Origin: Bacteroidia bacterium
GTDB lineage: Bacteria; Bacteroidota; Bacteroidia; NS11-12g; UBA9320
NCBI GenBank assembly: GCA_020849295.1
Contig: JADLGN010000037.1
Coordinates: 1-64,000, forward strand
Direction of reading: 5' to 3'
Length of the DNA stretch: 64,000 nucleotides
Shown: positions 45,287 through 54,325 of the stretch, piece after piece
Position numbering within the stretch: the stretch's first letter is position 1
How the letters are laid out: each line of letters opens with the position of its first letter
The notes under the pieces: generated by a model
What the model saw: the letters and a program-made list of their open reading frames with translations, nothing else
What the model was told of the DNA's origin: nothing
The model's database searches: none
Translations under genes and position numbers: made by a program

Positions 45287-48200
45287 CTAAAACAATTTTT
45301 TAATTACTTTACCTGCTTTCTGTTTAGTTTTTGCAGAAATTAAAATCATTGCAGGTACAAGTAACAATGTTAAAAAAGTTGAAAAACTTAAGCCATATAT
45401 CATTGCCCAACTTAATGGTCCCCAAAATGCAACACTGTCGCCTCCGAAAAATATATGTGGATTAAGTTCTGTAAACATTTTTACAAAATCAATATTCATA
45501 CCTACTGCAAGAGGAACAAGTCCTAAAATAGTTGCTGAAGCTGTCAATAATACCGGAGTCATTCTTATTCTGCCTGCCTCTATTATTGCATCTTTCAATT
45601 TCCATCCTTGAGCTACAAGATGGTCAGTAAATTCAACTAATAAAATTCCATTTCGCACTACAATTCCCGCAAGTGCTACAATTCCCACACCTGACATTAC
45701 AATTGAAAAATCCATCCCGAATATTGCTATTCCAAGAAAAACACCTATTATACTAAATATAATTTCTGTTAAAATAATAATAGGTCTGCTTATTGAATTA
45801 AATTGTATTACTAGAATTAAAATTATCAATCCGATTGAAGATAACATAGCTCCCATTAAAAATTCGCCTGTTTCTTTTTGTTCTTCTTGTTCTCCACCCA
45901 TCTTAATTGTTACATTTTCAGGTTTGGGGAACGAAGAAACCGCCTCACTTACTTTGGCTACTACATTGTTTGCATTATAATCACTTAGAACATTTGAAGA
46001 TATTGTAACTAATCTTTTTTGATTTTTGCGTTTTATCCCTCCATAAGTATTGCTGTAATGAATATTAGCAACAGAACTAAGAGGAACCTGTCGTACCATA
46101 CCTCCCATATTCATATCGCGGTATGAAATTTTTAAGTTTAACAACTGATTAATATTTGTTCTTTGATCTATATTGTATCTAAGCTGAATAGGATATTCAT
46201 CATTATTATCTTTGAATTTTGAAATTTCTTTGCCATAAACTGCATTTCTAATTTCAGATCCGATTTGACCCGTGCTTATTCCTTCCCTATTGGCTCTTTC
46301 GCGATCAATTTCAATAACAATTTCAGGTTTATTATTTACAAGATCTGATTTTAATTCTTCAACTCCTTCAATATTTATACTATCTAGATAATGTTTCATG
46401 CTTGTACTAACATTTATCAATTCATCAAAATCATCTCCGGCTATTTCTATACTAATGGGCTTGCTTGTAGGCGGACCATTACTTTCTTTGCTTACTGTAA
46501 TTGCTGCACCTGGAATACCCTTAACGGCTTCTCTAATTTTTTCAAGATATTTTTGGGTAGAAACTCCTTTTCTTTTACTAAATTCGACAAAAGAAACAGA
46601 AACTTTAGCTTTGTTGCTTGCTATGCTTCTGTCATTTTCCTGTGGGTCAGATGCTCCAAGAGCTACATTAGAAATTACTGATTCTACAATCGGATTATTT
46701 TTACCTAACACTTTGTAAATTCGTCTTTCTACTTCTTTAGTTATTTCGTCAGTATGTTTCTGGTCTGTACCAACGGGTAATGTAATATATGTATATACAA
46801 AATGCGGCTCAGAACTTGGGAAAAAAACCACATTTGGTTTTGATACTGTTAATAAAACTATTGAAAATATAAACAGTCCCAAAGTTGCAAAAAGTAATTT
46901 TACAGGTCTGTATCCTACAAGACACCAAGTTAAAATTCTTGCGTAAAAGTTTTGAAATGCAGGCCAAGTTTTCTCTTGAAACTTCTTTATTATACCAGAC
47001 AGAATATATTTGTTTAGAAAGAATAATAAAAGTAATGTTATTATAAAATTACCTCCCCCAAAATTGCCTGTAATGTACATAATTACTGCCAGTAAAATAA
47101 AAATTACTGAAACCATTTTAGTGCCTTTTTTGCTTTTTCGCTTCACATTAGGATCATCAGGATTTTCGTGTGGTTTCATAAATTGCACTGCAAATACAGG
47201 GTTAATTATATATGCTACAACAAGTGATGCGAGTAATGTAACAATAAGTGTAACCGGTAAAAAGTACATAAATTTGCCTATAATTCCTTGCCAAAATGCT
47301 AGTGGCACAAATGGAGCTAAAGTAGTAAGTGTACCTGATAATACAGGTATAAAAACTTCGCCTGTTGCTTTTTTTGCAGCTTCTTTTATTGGCACTCTGC
47401 CATTATCAAAAATTCTGTGAGTATTTTCTATTACTACTATTGCATCATCAACCACTATACCTAAGGCAAGTAAAAATGAAAACAACACAATCATATTAAG
47501 GCTAAAACCGAGTGATGGAAATACAAGAAATGCAATAAATGTAGAAAGAGGTACTGATAGTGCAACAAATATTGCGTTAGTAGTTCCCATAAAAAACATT
47601 AAAATGATTGTTACCAAAATAAATCCTATAACTATAGTATTTATGAGGTCGTGTAAGGTATGGCGTGTATCTGTGCTTTGGTCGCCTGTGAGTATTATAT
47701 TTAAGTCTTTAGGATAATTTGATTTTTCCAAATCTGCAATAATAGCTCTGCATTTATCACTTGCTTCTATTAGATTTTCTCCTGATCGTTTTATTACATT
47801 TAATGTTATTACATTTTTATTATTCAATCTGGCAAAGCTTTCTTGCTCTTTATATGAATCGTTAATTTTAGCAATATCTCTCAGGTAAACTGTAGCACCA
47901 GTCATACCTTTAACAATAATATTTTTTATTTGCTCAATATTTTTAAATTCTCCCGAAACACTTAATGAACGCTGCATATTGTCCATTTTTACATTGCCGC
48001 CTGCAATTCTTAAATTTTCATAAGCAATTGCCATTTCAATATCTCGTAATGTGATATTTGAAAGTTCCATTTTGTACATATCAACATCTATCTGAATTTC
48101 GCGGTCTAAAGCTCCAACAATATCAACTCTTGTAATTTCAGGCATTGCTTCAATTTTTTCCTCTGCCATTTCAGCATATTTTTTTAATTGATTTAGATCA

Positions 48201-48673
48201 TAATCTCCCGAAATATTTATATAAAGAATTGGCATTTCGCTAATGTCGAATTCCATTACAGTAGGCTCTTTGGGTAAATCTGAAGGCAAATCTGCTCTTG
48301 CTTTATCAACAGCATCTTTTACTTTTCTTTTGGCTTCTGCCACATCTGTTTCGGTATTAAACTCTACAGTTATCATAGAAAAATCTTGAACAGAATTACT
48401 TATTAGTTTCTTAACTCCATTTATTCCTTTTAGCTGATTTTCCAAAGGTTTGGTAACAAGATTTTCAATATCTGCAGGTGCCGAACCCGGGTATATCGTA
48501 TTTACCATTATTGTTGGTATTACTATATCCGGAAATTTTTCTTTGGGTAATTTTATGTATGATAATATACCTGCTACTGTAAGAAAAATAGTTAATATAA
48601 ATATTGTTACTTTATTGTCAATAGCCCAACTACTGCCCCAAAATTCTTTTGAATTTTTTTCTGAATTGCTCAT
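45287..48673 (-). CDS. RND efflux transporter, inner-membrane permease
   Basis: 1128 residues, the AcrB/MexB-like length with twelve membrane spans in two groups. The first span is NKVTIFILTIFLTVAGILSYI, followed by LPKEKFPDI and PGSAPADIENLVTKPLE. The proton-relay aspartates are in LGIVVDDAIVVIENTHR. The second half has GIVALAGIVVRNGILLVEF. It exports substrates across both membranes with the adaptor and TolC encoded upstream. Substrate unknown. A Lys-rich cytoplasmic loop (DPNVKRKSKKGTK) lies at about 500-515. Confidence 0.93.
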   Translation of the reverse strand: MSNSEKNSKEFWGSSWAIDNKVTIFILTIFLTVAGILSYIKLPKEKFPDIVIPTIMVNTIYPGSAPADIENLVTKPLENQLKGINGVKKLISNSVQDFSMITVEFNTETDVAEAKRKVKDAVDKARADLPSDLPKEPTVMEFDISEMPILYINISGDYDLNQLKKYAEMAEEKIEAMPEITRVDIVGALDREIQIDVDMYKMELSNITLRDIEMAIAYENLRIAGGNVKMDNMQRSLSVSGEFKNIEQIKNIIVKGMTGATVYLRDIAKINDSYKEQESFARLNNKNVITLNVIKRSGENLIEASDKCRAIIADLEKSNYPKDLNIILTGDQSTDTRHTLHDLINTIVIGFILVTIILMFFMGTTNAIFVALSVPLSTFIAFLVFPSLGFSLNMIVLFSFLLALGIVVDDAIVVIENTHRIFDNGRVPIKEAAKKATGEVFIPVLSGTLTTLAPFVPLAFWQGIIGKFMYFLPVTLIVTLLASLVVAYIINPVFAVQFMKPHENPDDPNVKRKSKKGTKMVSVIFILLAVIMYITGNFGGGNFIITLLLLFFLNKYILSGIIKKFQEKTWPAFQNFYARILTWCLVGYRPVKLLFATLGLFIFSIVLLTVSKPNVVFFPSSEPHFVYTYITLPVGTDQKHTDEITKEVERRIYKVLGKNNPIVESVISNVALGASDPQENDRSIASNKAKVSVSFVEFSKRKGVSTQKYLEKIREAVKGIPGAAITVSKESNGPPTSKPISIEIAGDDFDELINVSTSMKHYLDSINIEGVEELKSDLVNNKPEIVIEIDRERANREGISTGQIGSEIRNAVYGKEISKFKDNNDEYPIQLRYNIDQRTNINQLLNLKISYRDMNMGGMVRQVPLSSVANIHYSNTYGGIKRKNQKRLVTISSNVLSDYNANNVVAKVSEAVSSFPKPENVTIKMGGEQEEQKETGEFLMGAMLSSIGLIILILVIQFNSISRPIIILTEIIFSIIGVFLGIAIFGMDFSIVMSGVGIVALAGIVVRNGILLVEFTDHLVAQGWKLKDAIIEAGRIRMTPVLLTASATILGLVPLAVGMNIDFVKMFTELNPHIFFGGDSVAFWGPLSWAMIYGLSFSTFLTLLLVPAMILISAKTKQKAGKVIKKLF

Positions 48674-48710
48674 TTTAATTTGATTTTATTTGTTAATGAT
48701 TTTATTAAAA

Positions 48711-49850
48711 TCAAAACATGATTTCTGTACCGTTTTCCAAATCTTGATATCCTACAATGATTAACTTATCACCTTCTTTCAGTCCATCTGTAATTTCGGT
48801 AATGCCGTTATAAGTGGCTCCAATTTTCACTTTTCTTTTTATTGCTTTAAACTTATTCTTTTCTTTTGATTCGGCAAGCAATACAAAATTTTCTTCTCCT
48901 GATGTTCTTATTGTTCCAATGGGAACACTTATTGATTTTGGATTAGAATAATCAATAATTTTAATTTTAACCATCATGTTTGGTTTATATTCGCCATTTG
49001 CTTCAAGTGGAATTTCAATTTTGAATGACCTGTTTATTGGGTCTATTACTTTTGAAATAAAGTTGATATAGCCTTCTGTCTTTTTGTTTATATCAGGAAT
49101 TTCAATCTCTACCTTATTTCCATTTTTAACTTTTCCTGCAAAAGATTCTGCAATATCTGCTTTAATTTTTAGCATATTAGAATTTACTACTCTAAAACAC
49201 GGAACACCAGGTGCTACAGTTTGACCTGTTTTAACATAAATGTCATCAATTATCCCATTTATTGGAGACTTTATTCTCGACATACCAATTTGTTGATTCA
49301 TAGTAGCAAGTCTTTTTTGTAAACTTTCGTAATTGTTTTTTGCTGAAAGGTACTGTACTTCAGAACCTATTTTTTGTTCCCATAGATTTTTCTGTTTCTC
49401 ATACATCGTTTTGGCAAAATCAAGTTGTTGTTTCAGTTCATTCAATGCAACTGAAGATACAGTATTGTCAATCTCACCAAGAGTTTGACCTATAGTAACA
49501 GATTGCCCGGTTTTAACATAAATTTTCAATAGTGTTCCCGGAATTTCGGGGCTAACTACTGTATTTTGCTCAGCGTCAATTTTACCCATTATCTCAATAT
49601 AATTAGTAAATACGCCATATTCAAGTAACTGAACTGAAACTAATTTAGCTTTTGAATTCTGTTTTCTACTTGAATCAATTTCTGCTAATTTCAATTCAAT
49701 TTTTCCTATTTTTTCATCAAGTTGCTGTCGCTTTTCTTTTAATTCGCTAAGTTCGGCTTTTAATTTTTCAATTTTATTTCCGCTTTTGCCACATGAAGCT
49801 ACAATGGTAATAATTAATGCTAAAATTGTGATTTGTTTGATTGCTTTCAT
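48711..49850 (-). CDS. RND efflux periplasmic adaptor lipoprotein
   Basis: 379 residues. Lipobox TIVASC. An extra coiled coil at 25-60 (KLKAELSELKEKRQQLDEKI) precedes the standard adaptor fold: lipoyl half (VVSPEIPGTLLKIYVKTGQSV), hairpin (LNELKQQLDFAKTMYEKQKNLWEQ), second lipoyl half (ARIKSPINGIIDDIYVKTGQ-like) and beta-barrel. It bridges the RND pump and TolC. 37 bases before the RND gene, 32 after TolC. Confidence 0.92.
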   Translation of the reverse strand: MKAIKQITILALIITIVASCGKSGNKIEKLKAELSELKEKRQQLDEKIGKIELKLAEIDSSRKQNSKAKLVSVQLLEYGVFTNYIEIMGKIDAEQNTVVSPEIPGTLLKIYVKTGQSVTIGQTLGEIDNTVSSVALNELKQQLDFAKTMYEKQKNLWEQKIGSEVQYLSAKNNYESLQKRLATMNQQIGMSRIKSPINGIIDDIYVKTGQTVAPGVPCFRVVNSNMLKIKADIAESFAGKVKNGNKVEIEIPDINKKTEGYINFISKVIDPINRSFKIEIPLEANGEYKPNMMVKIKIIDYSNPKSISVPIGTIRTSGEENFVLLAESKEKNKFKAIKRKVKIGATYNGITEITDGLKEGDKLIIVGYQDLENGTEIMF

Positions 49851-49882
49851 TTAATTTTATATTTAATTGCTATTTTGTGTTT

Positions 49883-51193
49883 TTATAAATTTCCGTATGC
49901 TTTTTTAAGTTCGATTTGAGCATTCAACAAATCATATATTGCATTAAGATAATTAGTTTGAGATGTTTTTAACTCTTGTTGAGCATTAGTAATTTCGATA
50001 TTTGAACCAACTCCTTCTTTCAATTTTTTTGATGTTATTTCAAGAATTTCATTTGCAAGTTGAAGATTTTTCTTTTGAATTTCTATTGTTTTAATACTTC
50101 TCAAATATTTAACTTTAGCTTGATTCACTTCTAACTTTGAAGCATTTTCAAACATTTTTATATTATTAAGATTTTGTTCAATTGTAATTATTTTTTTTCT
50201 ATGTTGTGCTTTGTTTGATAAACCTGAAAAAATAGGTACTCCAATTTTAAATCCCCAAAATGCACTACCAATCCAGTTATTAAATTCGAGTTTATCGTTT
50301 AGTTGATTTTGTTGATAGGTACTAAAAAAAACAAGGTTAGGATAGTAAATCATTTCGTATCTTTTTTTATCAAGTTTATTTAAATTTAACTGAGCATTCA
50401 GCAATTTGTACTCAACCCTGTTTTTAGGGTCAAAAGTCGTTTCAATTTCGCTCAAAACTTTGTTGTAAATTGATTCAAGATTATCAGTAAGTGTAATGGG
50501 GGTTTCTATCGGCATTCCGATATTAAACTTTAATAATTGTTCGGTAATAGCTGCTTGTTCTACTAAGCTTTCAAGCTGAACTTTTAAGTTTGACAATGTA
50601 AGATTCAATCTGTCAATATCAAGTTTTTCAGCAAAACCATTCTTATAATATCCCTCTGTTTGAAATAATATTGATTCGAGAGTTTTAATATTTTGTTTTA
50701 AAAGTTCAATATTTTCTTTAGTAATTAAAACTAGGTAATACGATTTAGTAACATTTACTGTTATATCATTTTTGCTAAGATTTGTTTGTAGTTTTGATAC
50801 ATCAACATAAGCTTTTGATGCCTTTAATCCTAAAAAATAACTTGCATCTAATGCAAGCCAAGAAGCATTAATTGATGCGGTAGTAGAATAATTTGTACCT
50901 ATACTTATAGGTTTATTTTTCCCTGTTACAAAATCCGGAAAAGCAAAAACCTGTTTTTGAATATTGTTTACAAACTGAATACTTCCATTCACCTGCGGTA
51001 TTCCAATAGCTGTTGTCTCATCAACTTGTGCTTTTGCAAATTTTTCACCCAATATTTTATTCTGAATATCCGGATGATTGCTCATTGCATAGTTTACTGC
51101 ATCTTGTAATGATAAATTTTGTGATTGCCCATTACCTATTATATAAAGCAATGAGAGGATTGGTAAAATTATGTATTTTAGATATTGTATCAT
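49883..51193 (-). CDS. TolC-family outer-membrane efflux protein
   Basis: 436 residues. Signal peptide ends near GNGQSQ. The OEP pattern is duplicated: LSLQDAVNYAMSNHPDIQNK at the start of the first half, and LNKLDKKRYEMIYYPNLVFFSTYQ in the second, with a long helix carrying NEILEITSKKLKEGVGSNIEITNAQQEL. It forms the outer-membrane channel of the pump. No lipobox. Confidence 0.92.
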   Translation of the reverse strand: MIQYLKYIILPILSLLYIIGNGQSQNLSLQDAVNYAMSNHPDIQNKILGEKFAKAQVDETTAIGIPQVNGSIQFVNNIQKQVFAFPDFVTGKNKPISIGTNYSTTASINASWLALDASYFLGLKASKAYVDVSKLQTNLSKNDITVNVTKSYYLVLITKENIELLKQNIKTLESILFQTEGYYKNGFAEKLDIDRLNLTLSNLKVQLESLVEQAAITEQLLKFNIGMPIETPITLTDNLESIYNKVLSEIETTFDPKNRVEYKLLNAQLNLNKLDKKRYEMIYYPNLVFFSTYQQNQLNDKLEFNNWIGSAFWGFKIGVPIFSGLSNKAQHRKKIITIEQNLNNIKMFENASKLEVNQAKVKYLRSIKTIEIQKKNLQLANEILEITSKKLKEGVGSNIEITNAQQELKTSQTNYLNAIYDLLNAQIELKKAYGNL

Positions 51194-51213
51194 TTTGTTT
51201 GTTTGTTTTTTTC

Positions 51214-51798
51214 TTAATTATTTAAAAATTTTAAGCCTTTAGGCGTACATATCCCGTGAAAATGGTATCTGACAATTTCATTATAAACATGACTGAAATC
51301 GTAATCAAGACTTGAAAATTTTTCGTAATCTGTTACTACCCCTACCATTGATATGTAAACTTTTGAAATTATATCAGGGTTTAAATCTTTTCTATAATAT
51401 CCTCTCTCGATACCTTTTATTAAATTACTCTTTATTTTTTCATAAATAAAACCATTTGAAAAATTATTGAACATATCCCATGATTCGGGATGATATTTTT
51501 TTAAGTCATAAAAAACCGAACTGTTGATTCCTTGCAAATGCTGCGAAACTTCACGGGTTATTAGTATAATTTCTTCAATAGGGTTTTTTGATTCTATCTC
51601 AAGTATTGTACATTTATGTTTATTACAATCGAGTGTGTGGCTAAATGTTTTCAAAACAAGATCATTTTTATCAGCTACATACTGGTAAATTGTTTTTTTA
51701 CTCATTCCCAACTCTCTTGCAATATCATCCATACTTAGGCTTTTTATACCATAGCGTCGAAACAATTTTTCACAACCTTCTATAATTTTATCTAACAT
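51214..51798 (-). CDS. TetR/AcrR-family transcriptional regulator
   Basis: 194 residues from the ATG at 51798; a TTG at 51837 would add 13 residues that do not look part of the domain. The N-terminal TetR helix-turn-helix is typical: IIEGCEKLFRRYGIKSLSMDDIARELGMSKKTIYQYVADKNDLV. The C-terminal ligand domain is not assignable. It is first in the efflux operon, 20 bases before tolC, so it probably represses its own operon. Confidence 0.9.
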   Translation of the reverse strand: MLDKIIEGCEKLFRRYGIKSLSMDDIARELGMSKKTIYQYVADKNDLVLKTFSHTLDCNKHKCTILEIESKNPIEEIILITREVSQHLQGINSSVFYDLKKYHPESWDMFNNFSNGFIYEKIKSNLIKGIERGYYRKDLNPDIISKVYISMVGVVTDYEKFSSLDYDFSHVYNEIVRYHFHGICTPKGLKFLNN

Positions 51799-51829
51799 TT
51801 TTCGCTGCGAAATTAAAATTGGAAACTTT

Positions 51830-51858
51830 GGAAACAAATAAATATGTTTTTCGTTTCC
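51830..51858. promoter_or_regulatory. Candidate operator upstream of the TetR gene
   Basis: Inverted repeat GGAAAC-N17-GTTTCC (51830-51835 and 51853-51858), with a nested AAACA/TGTTT pair. It lies 32-60 bases before the TetR ATG, where an autorepressor would bind. AT-rich chance palindromes are common here. Confidence 0.35.
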
Positions 51859-51928
51859 TATGTTTTCGACTAAATGACAATTTTTAAAGATTAATTTATT
51901 TTCTAAACTAAATTTTTAAAATTCTTAA

Positions 51929-53050
51929 ATGATTTGTTTTTTTGCTACAATGAATGTTGAAGAATCTTTGTATTACAAAATAAAGCCCGATGAACTTGAA
52001 AGGTTTATGAATACTGTTTTCGGTAAAATAGGTTGTAATAAAACAGATTCTGCTTTAGCGTCAGACGTGTTACTTTCTGCAGATTTGCGAGGGATTGACT
52101 CTCATGGAGCTGCCAGACTAAAGGGCTACATAGCGCTATGGGAAAAAGGTAGAATAAATACAACTCCAAACATTAAAATAGTAAGAGAAAAAAAATCTAC
52201 AGCAACAATAGATGCTGACGGAGCTTTAGGTTTGATATCAGCTCCGAAAGCAATGGAAATAGCAATTGAAAAAGCTTCAAATAATGGTTCAGGCTGGGTT
52301 TCGGTTTGTAATTCAAATCATTTTGGCATAGCAGCATATCACGCTATGAAAGCAATAGAAAAAAATATGATTGGTTATGCACTTACAAATGCAAGTCCAC
52401 TTGTAGCACCAGCATATTCAAAAGAACGGATGCTTGGAACAAATCCGATTTGCTATGCTATACCTGCGGGCAAATACCAGCCAATAGTTGTTGATATGGC
52501 AACATCGGCAGCAGCAAACGGGAAACTTGAAATTGCCCAAAGAAAAAATTTGCAAGTAACCGAAGGTTGGGTACAAACAAAAGATGGAATTTCAAGCAAT
52601 GACCCTGATATTTTAAAAAAAGGTGGTTCGCTGTTACCTCTCGGCTCAAATGCAAATCTTGGTTTTCACAAGGGATATGCATTATCTTCAATGGTTGATA
52701 TTTTTTCAGGGGTACTTTCGGGTGCCAATTATGGACCTTGGGTACCTCCTTTTGTAAGTTTTATTAATTTACAACCAGATTTGCCGGGCAAAGGTATAGG
52801 TCATTTCTTAGGGGCTTGGCAAATTGATGGATTTAGAGACATTTCAAGCTATAACAAAAATATTGAGAAATGGATTGAAAGATTTAAAAAGTCAGAACCT
52901 TCAGACAATTCTAATTCTGTACTAATACCGGGCGAACCCGAATACAACTGTTATAATGAAAGAATTAAAAATGGAATTCCTATAATAGAGAATGTAGTTA
53001 ATGACTTAAAAGAAATTGCTTTTAAGTTTAATTTAGAGCATCCTTTTTAG
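51929..53050 (+). CDS. Malate/L-lactate/ureidoglycolate dehydrogenase family oxidoreductase
   Basis: 373 residues; the ATG at 51950 (MNVEESLY) is an equally good start. The Ldh2/type-2 malate dehydrogenase fold is recognised by DLRGIDSHGAARLKGY with the catalytic histidine, CNSNHFGIAAYHA, MLGTNPICYAIPAG and DMATSAAANGKLEIA, and the late HFLGAWQIDGF. It uses NAD(P)H to reduce a 2-oxoacid; the substrate cannot be told from sequence. First of a plus-strand run with the small membrane protein, ung and DUF3127. Confidence 0.88.
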   Translation: MICFFATMNVEESLYYKIKPDELERFMNTVFGKIGCNKTDSALASDVLLSADLRGIDSHGAARLKGYIALWEKGRINTTPNIKIVREKKSTATIDADGALGLISAPKAMEIAIEKASNNGSGWVSVCNSNHFGIAAYHAMKAIEKNMIGYALTNASPLVAPAYSKERMLGTNPICYAIPAGKYQPIVVDMATSAAANGKLEIAQRKNLQVTEGWVQTKDGISSNDPDILKKGGSLLPLGSNANLGFHKGYALSSMVDIFSGVLSGANYGPWVPPFVSFINLQPDLPGKGIGHFLGAWQIDGFRDISSYNKNIEKWIERFKKSEPSDNSNSVLIPGEPEYNCYNERIKNGIPIIENVVNDLKEIAFKFNLEHPF

Positions 53051-53055
53051 TTTTT

Positions 53056-53196
53056 ATGATAAAAAAACCTCAAATTATTAAACTGATTGTATTAATAGTT
53101 TTTTCACTAATAATATTGCTTTCCTTATGGTTTGTGTACTACAAGGTAGTTAAGAAAAACAGTTTTAAGCCTTCTCAGTTTCATAATGTCAGATAG
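53056..53196 (+). CDS. 46-residue single-span membrane protein overlapping ung
   Basis: ATG at 53056 to TAG at 53196. One hydrophobic span (LIVLIVFSLIILLSLWFVYY) sits between two short basic ends (MIKKPQ and KVVKKN), giving an N-in or N-out bitopic microprotein. It starts 5 bases after the dehydrogenase stop and overlaps the ung start by 11 bases, which suggests translational coupling. Family not recognised. Confidence 0.55.
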   Translation: MIKKPQIIKLIVLIVFSLIILLSLWFVYYKVVKKNSFKPSQFHNVR

Positions 53197-53869
53197 TATA
53201 AAACTTGAACAGAGCTGGCTTGAAAAACTCGTTGACGAATTTTCAAAACCCTATTTTGCAAAAATTAAAACTACATTAATTGATGAGAAACAAAAAGGGA
53301 TTATTCATTATCCACCATCACAACTAATTTTTTCAGCCTTTAATAAAACTCCACTAAGTAAAGTAAAGGTAGTAATAATAGGGCAAGACCCATATCACGG
53401 GCAAGGTCAGGCAAACGGATTATGTTTTTCTGTAAACAAAGGAATTTCAATTCCTCCTTCGCTTATTAATATTTATAAAGAATTACAAAATGATTTAAAT
53501 ATTAAATCTCCTGCTCACGGTGATTTATCATCATGGGCAAAAGATGGCGTTTTACTGATTAATGCAGTGTTAACAGTAAGAGCAAACGAGGCAGCTTCTC
53601 ATAAAAATACAGGTTGGGAAAATTTCACTGATAAAATAATTGAAACAGTAAATTTATACAGAGAAAATGTGGTTTTTTTACTTTGGGGAAATTTTGCAAA
53701 AAACAAAAAACACCTGATAGACCAAAGTCGTCATTTGGTATTGGAAGCAGCACATCCATCACCGTTTTCTGCTAATAATGGCTTTTTTGGTTGTAAGCAT
53801 TTTTCAAAAACAAATGAATTCTTAAAATCAAAAAATATAGAAGTCGTAAATTGGGAATTGAACGATTAA
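53186..53869 (+). CDS. ung: Uracil-DNA glycosylase, family 1
   Basis: 227 residues. The water-activating motif GQDPYHGQ is at 66-73 (catalytic Asp68), the uracil pocket LLINAVLTVRANEAASH is intact, and the DNA-intercalating loop reads HPSPFSANNGFFGCKHFS. It excises uracil from DNA to start base-excision repair. ATG at 53186 lies within the last codons of the preceding microprotein. Confidence 0.96.
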   Translation: MSDSIKLEQSWLEKLVDEFSKPYFAKIKTTLIDEKQKGIIHYPPSQLIFSAFNKTPLSKVKVVIIGQDPYHGQGQANGLCFSVNKGISIPPSLINIYKELQNDLNIKSPAHGDLSSWAKDGVLLINAVLTVRANEAASHKNTGWENFTDKIIETVNLYRENVVFLLWGNFAKNKKHLIDQSRHLVLEAAHPSPFSANNGFFGCKHFSKTNEFLKSKNIEVVNWELND

Positions 53870-53881
53870 TTATTCACATTA

Positions 53882-53912
53882 TTTGCATTGATTAAACCAG
53901 ATATTAATTTTG
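53882..53912 (+). promoter_or_regulatory. Promoter of the DUF3127 gene, possibly leaderless
   Basis: TTTG (53882-53885), 19-base spacer and TAATTTTG (53905-53912) match the consensus exactly. A start 6-7 bases downstream would fall on or next to the DUF3127 ATG at 53919, so the message would have almost no leader. Confidence 0.55.
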
Positions 53913-53918
53913 TCACTT

Positions 53919-54293
53919 ATGGAAATTCAAGGTAAATTAATTTCAAAATTGCCCGAACAAACTGGTGCAAGTTCAAAAGGAGAATGGAAAAAGCAAGATG
54001 CGGTTTTCGAAACTTTAGAGCAATATCCCAAAAAAATATGTATCACTTTTTGGAGTGAACGTGTTGATGAACTTAAAAAAATAAGTGAAGGTGAAACCAT
54101 TAAGATTTTTTTTGATATTGAATCACGCGAATATCAGGGCAAATGGTACACTAATCTTAAAGCATGGAAAATGGAAACAGGAAATATTAGCAAACCCGAA
54201 AACAACAGTTCAGTACCTGAAACCCAATCGGTAATTGAAGAAAGTCCAGATTTGAACCCGACAGACAGCACCATAGACGATTTACCATTTTAA
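53919..54293 (+). CDS. DUF3127 protein with an OB-like domain and an SSB-type C-terminal tip
   Basis: 124 residues. The ATG at 53919 gives the family start MEIQGKLISKLPEQTGASSKG followed by EWKKQDAVFE; an upstream TTG falls in the promoter. Residues 1-88 look like the OB-fold-type DUF3127 domain (ITFWSERVDELKKISEGE, IESREYQGKWYTNLKAW). A flexible Asn/Ser/Pro tail ends in TIDDLPF, closely resembling the SSB tip that docks on repair proteins. Encoded 49 bases behind ung. Function not established. Confidence 0.82.
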   Translation: MEIQGKLISKLPEQTGASSKGEWKKQDAVFETLEQYPKKICITFWSERVDELKKISEGETIKIFFDIESREYQGKWYTNLKAWKMETGNISKPENNSSVPETQSVIEESPDLNPTDSTIDDLPF

Positions 54294-54325
54294 TAGTTAA
54301 AAATTAATTTACCTGGCATTTTCAA

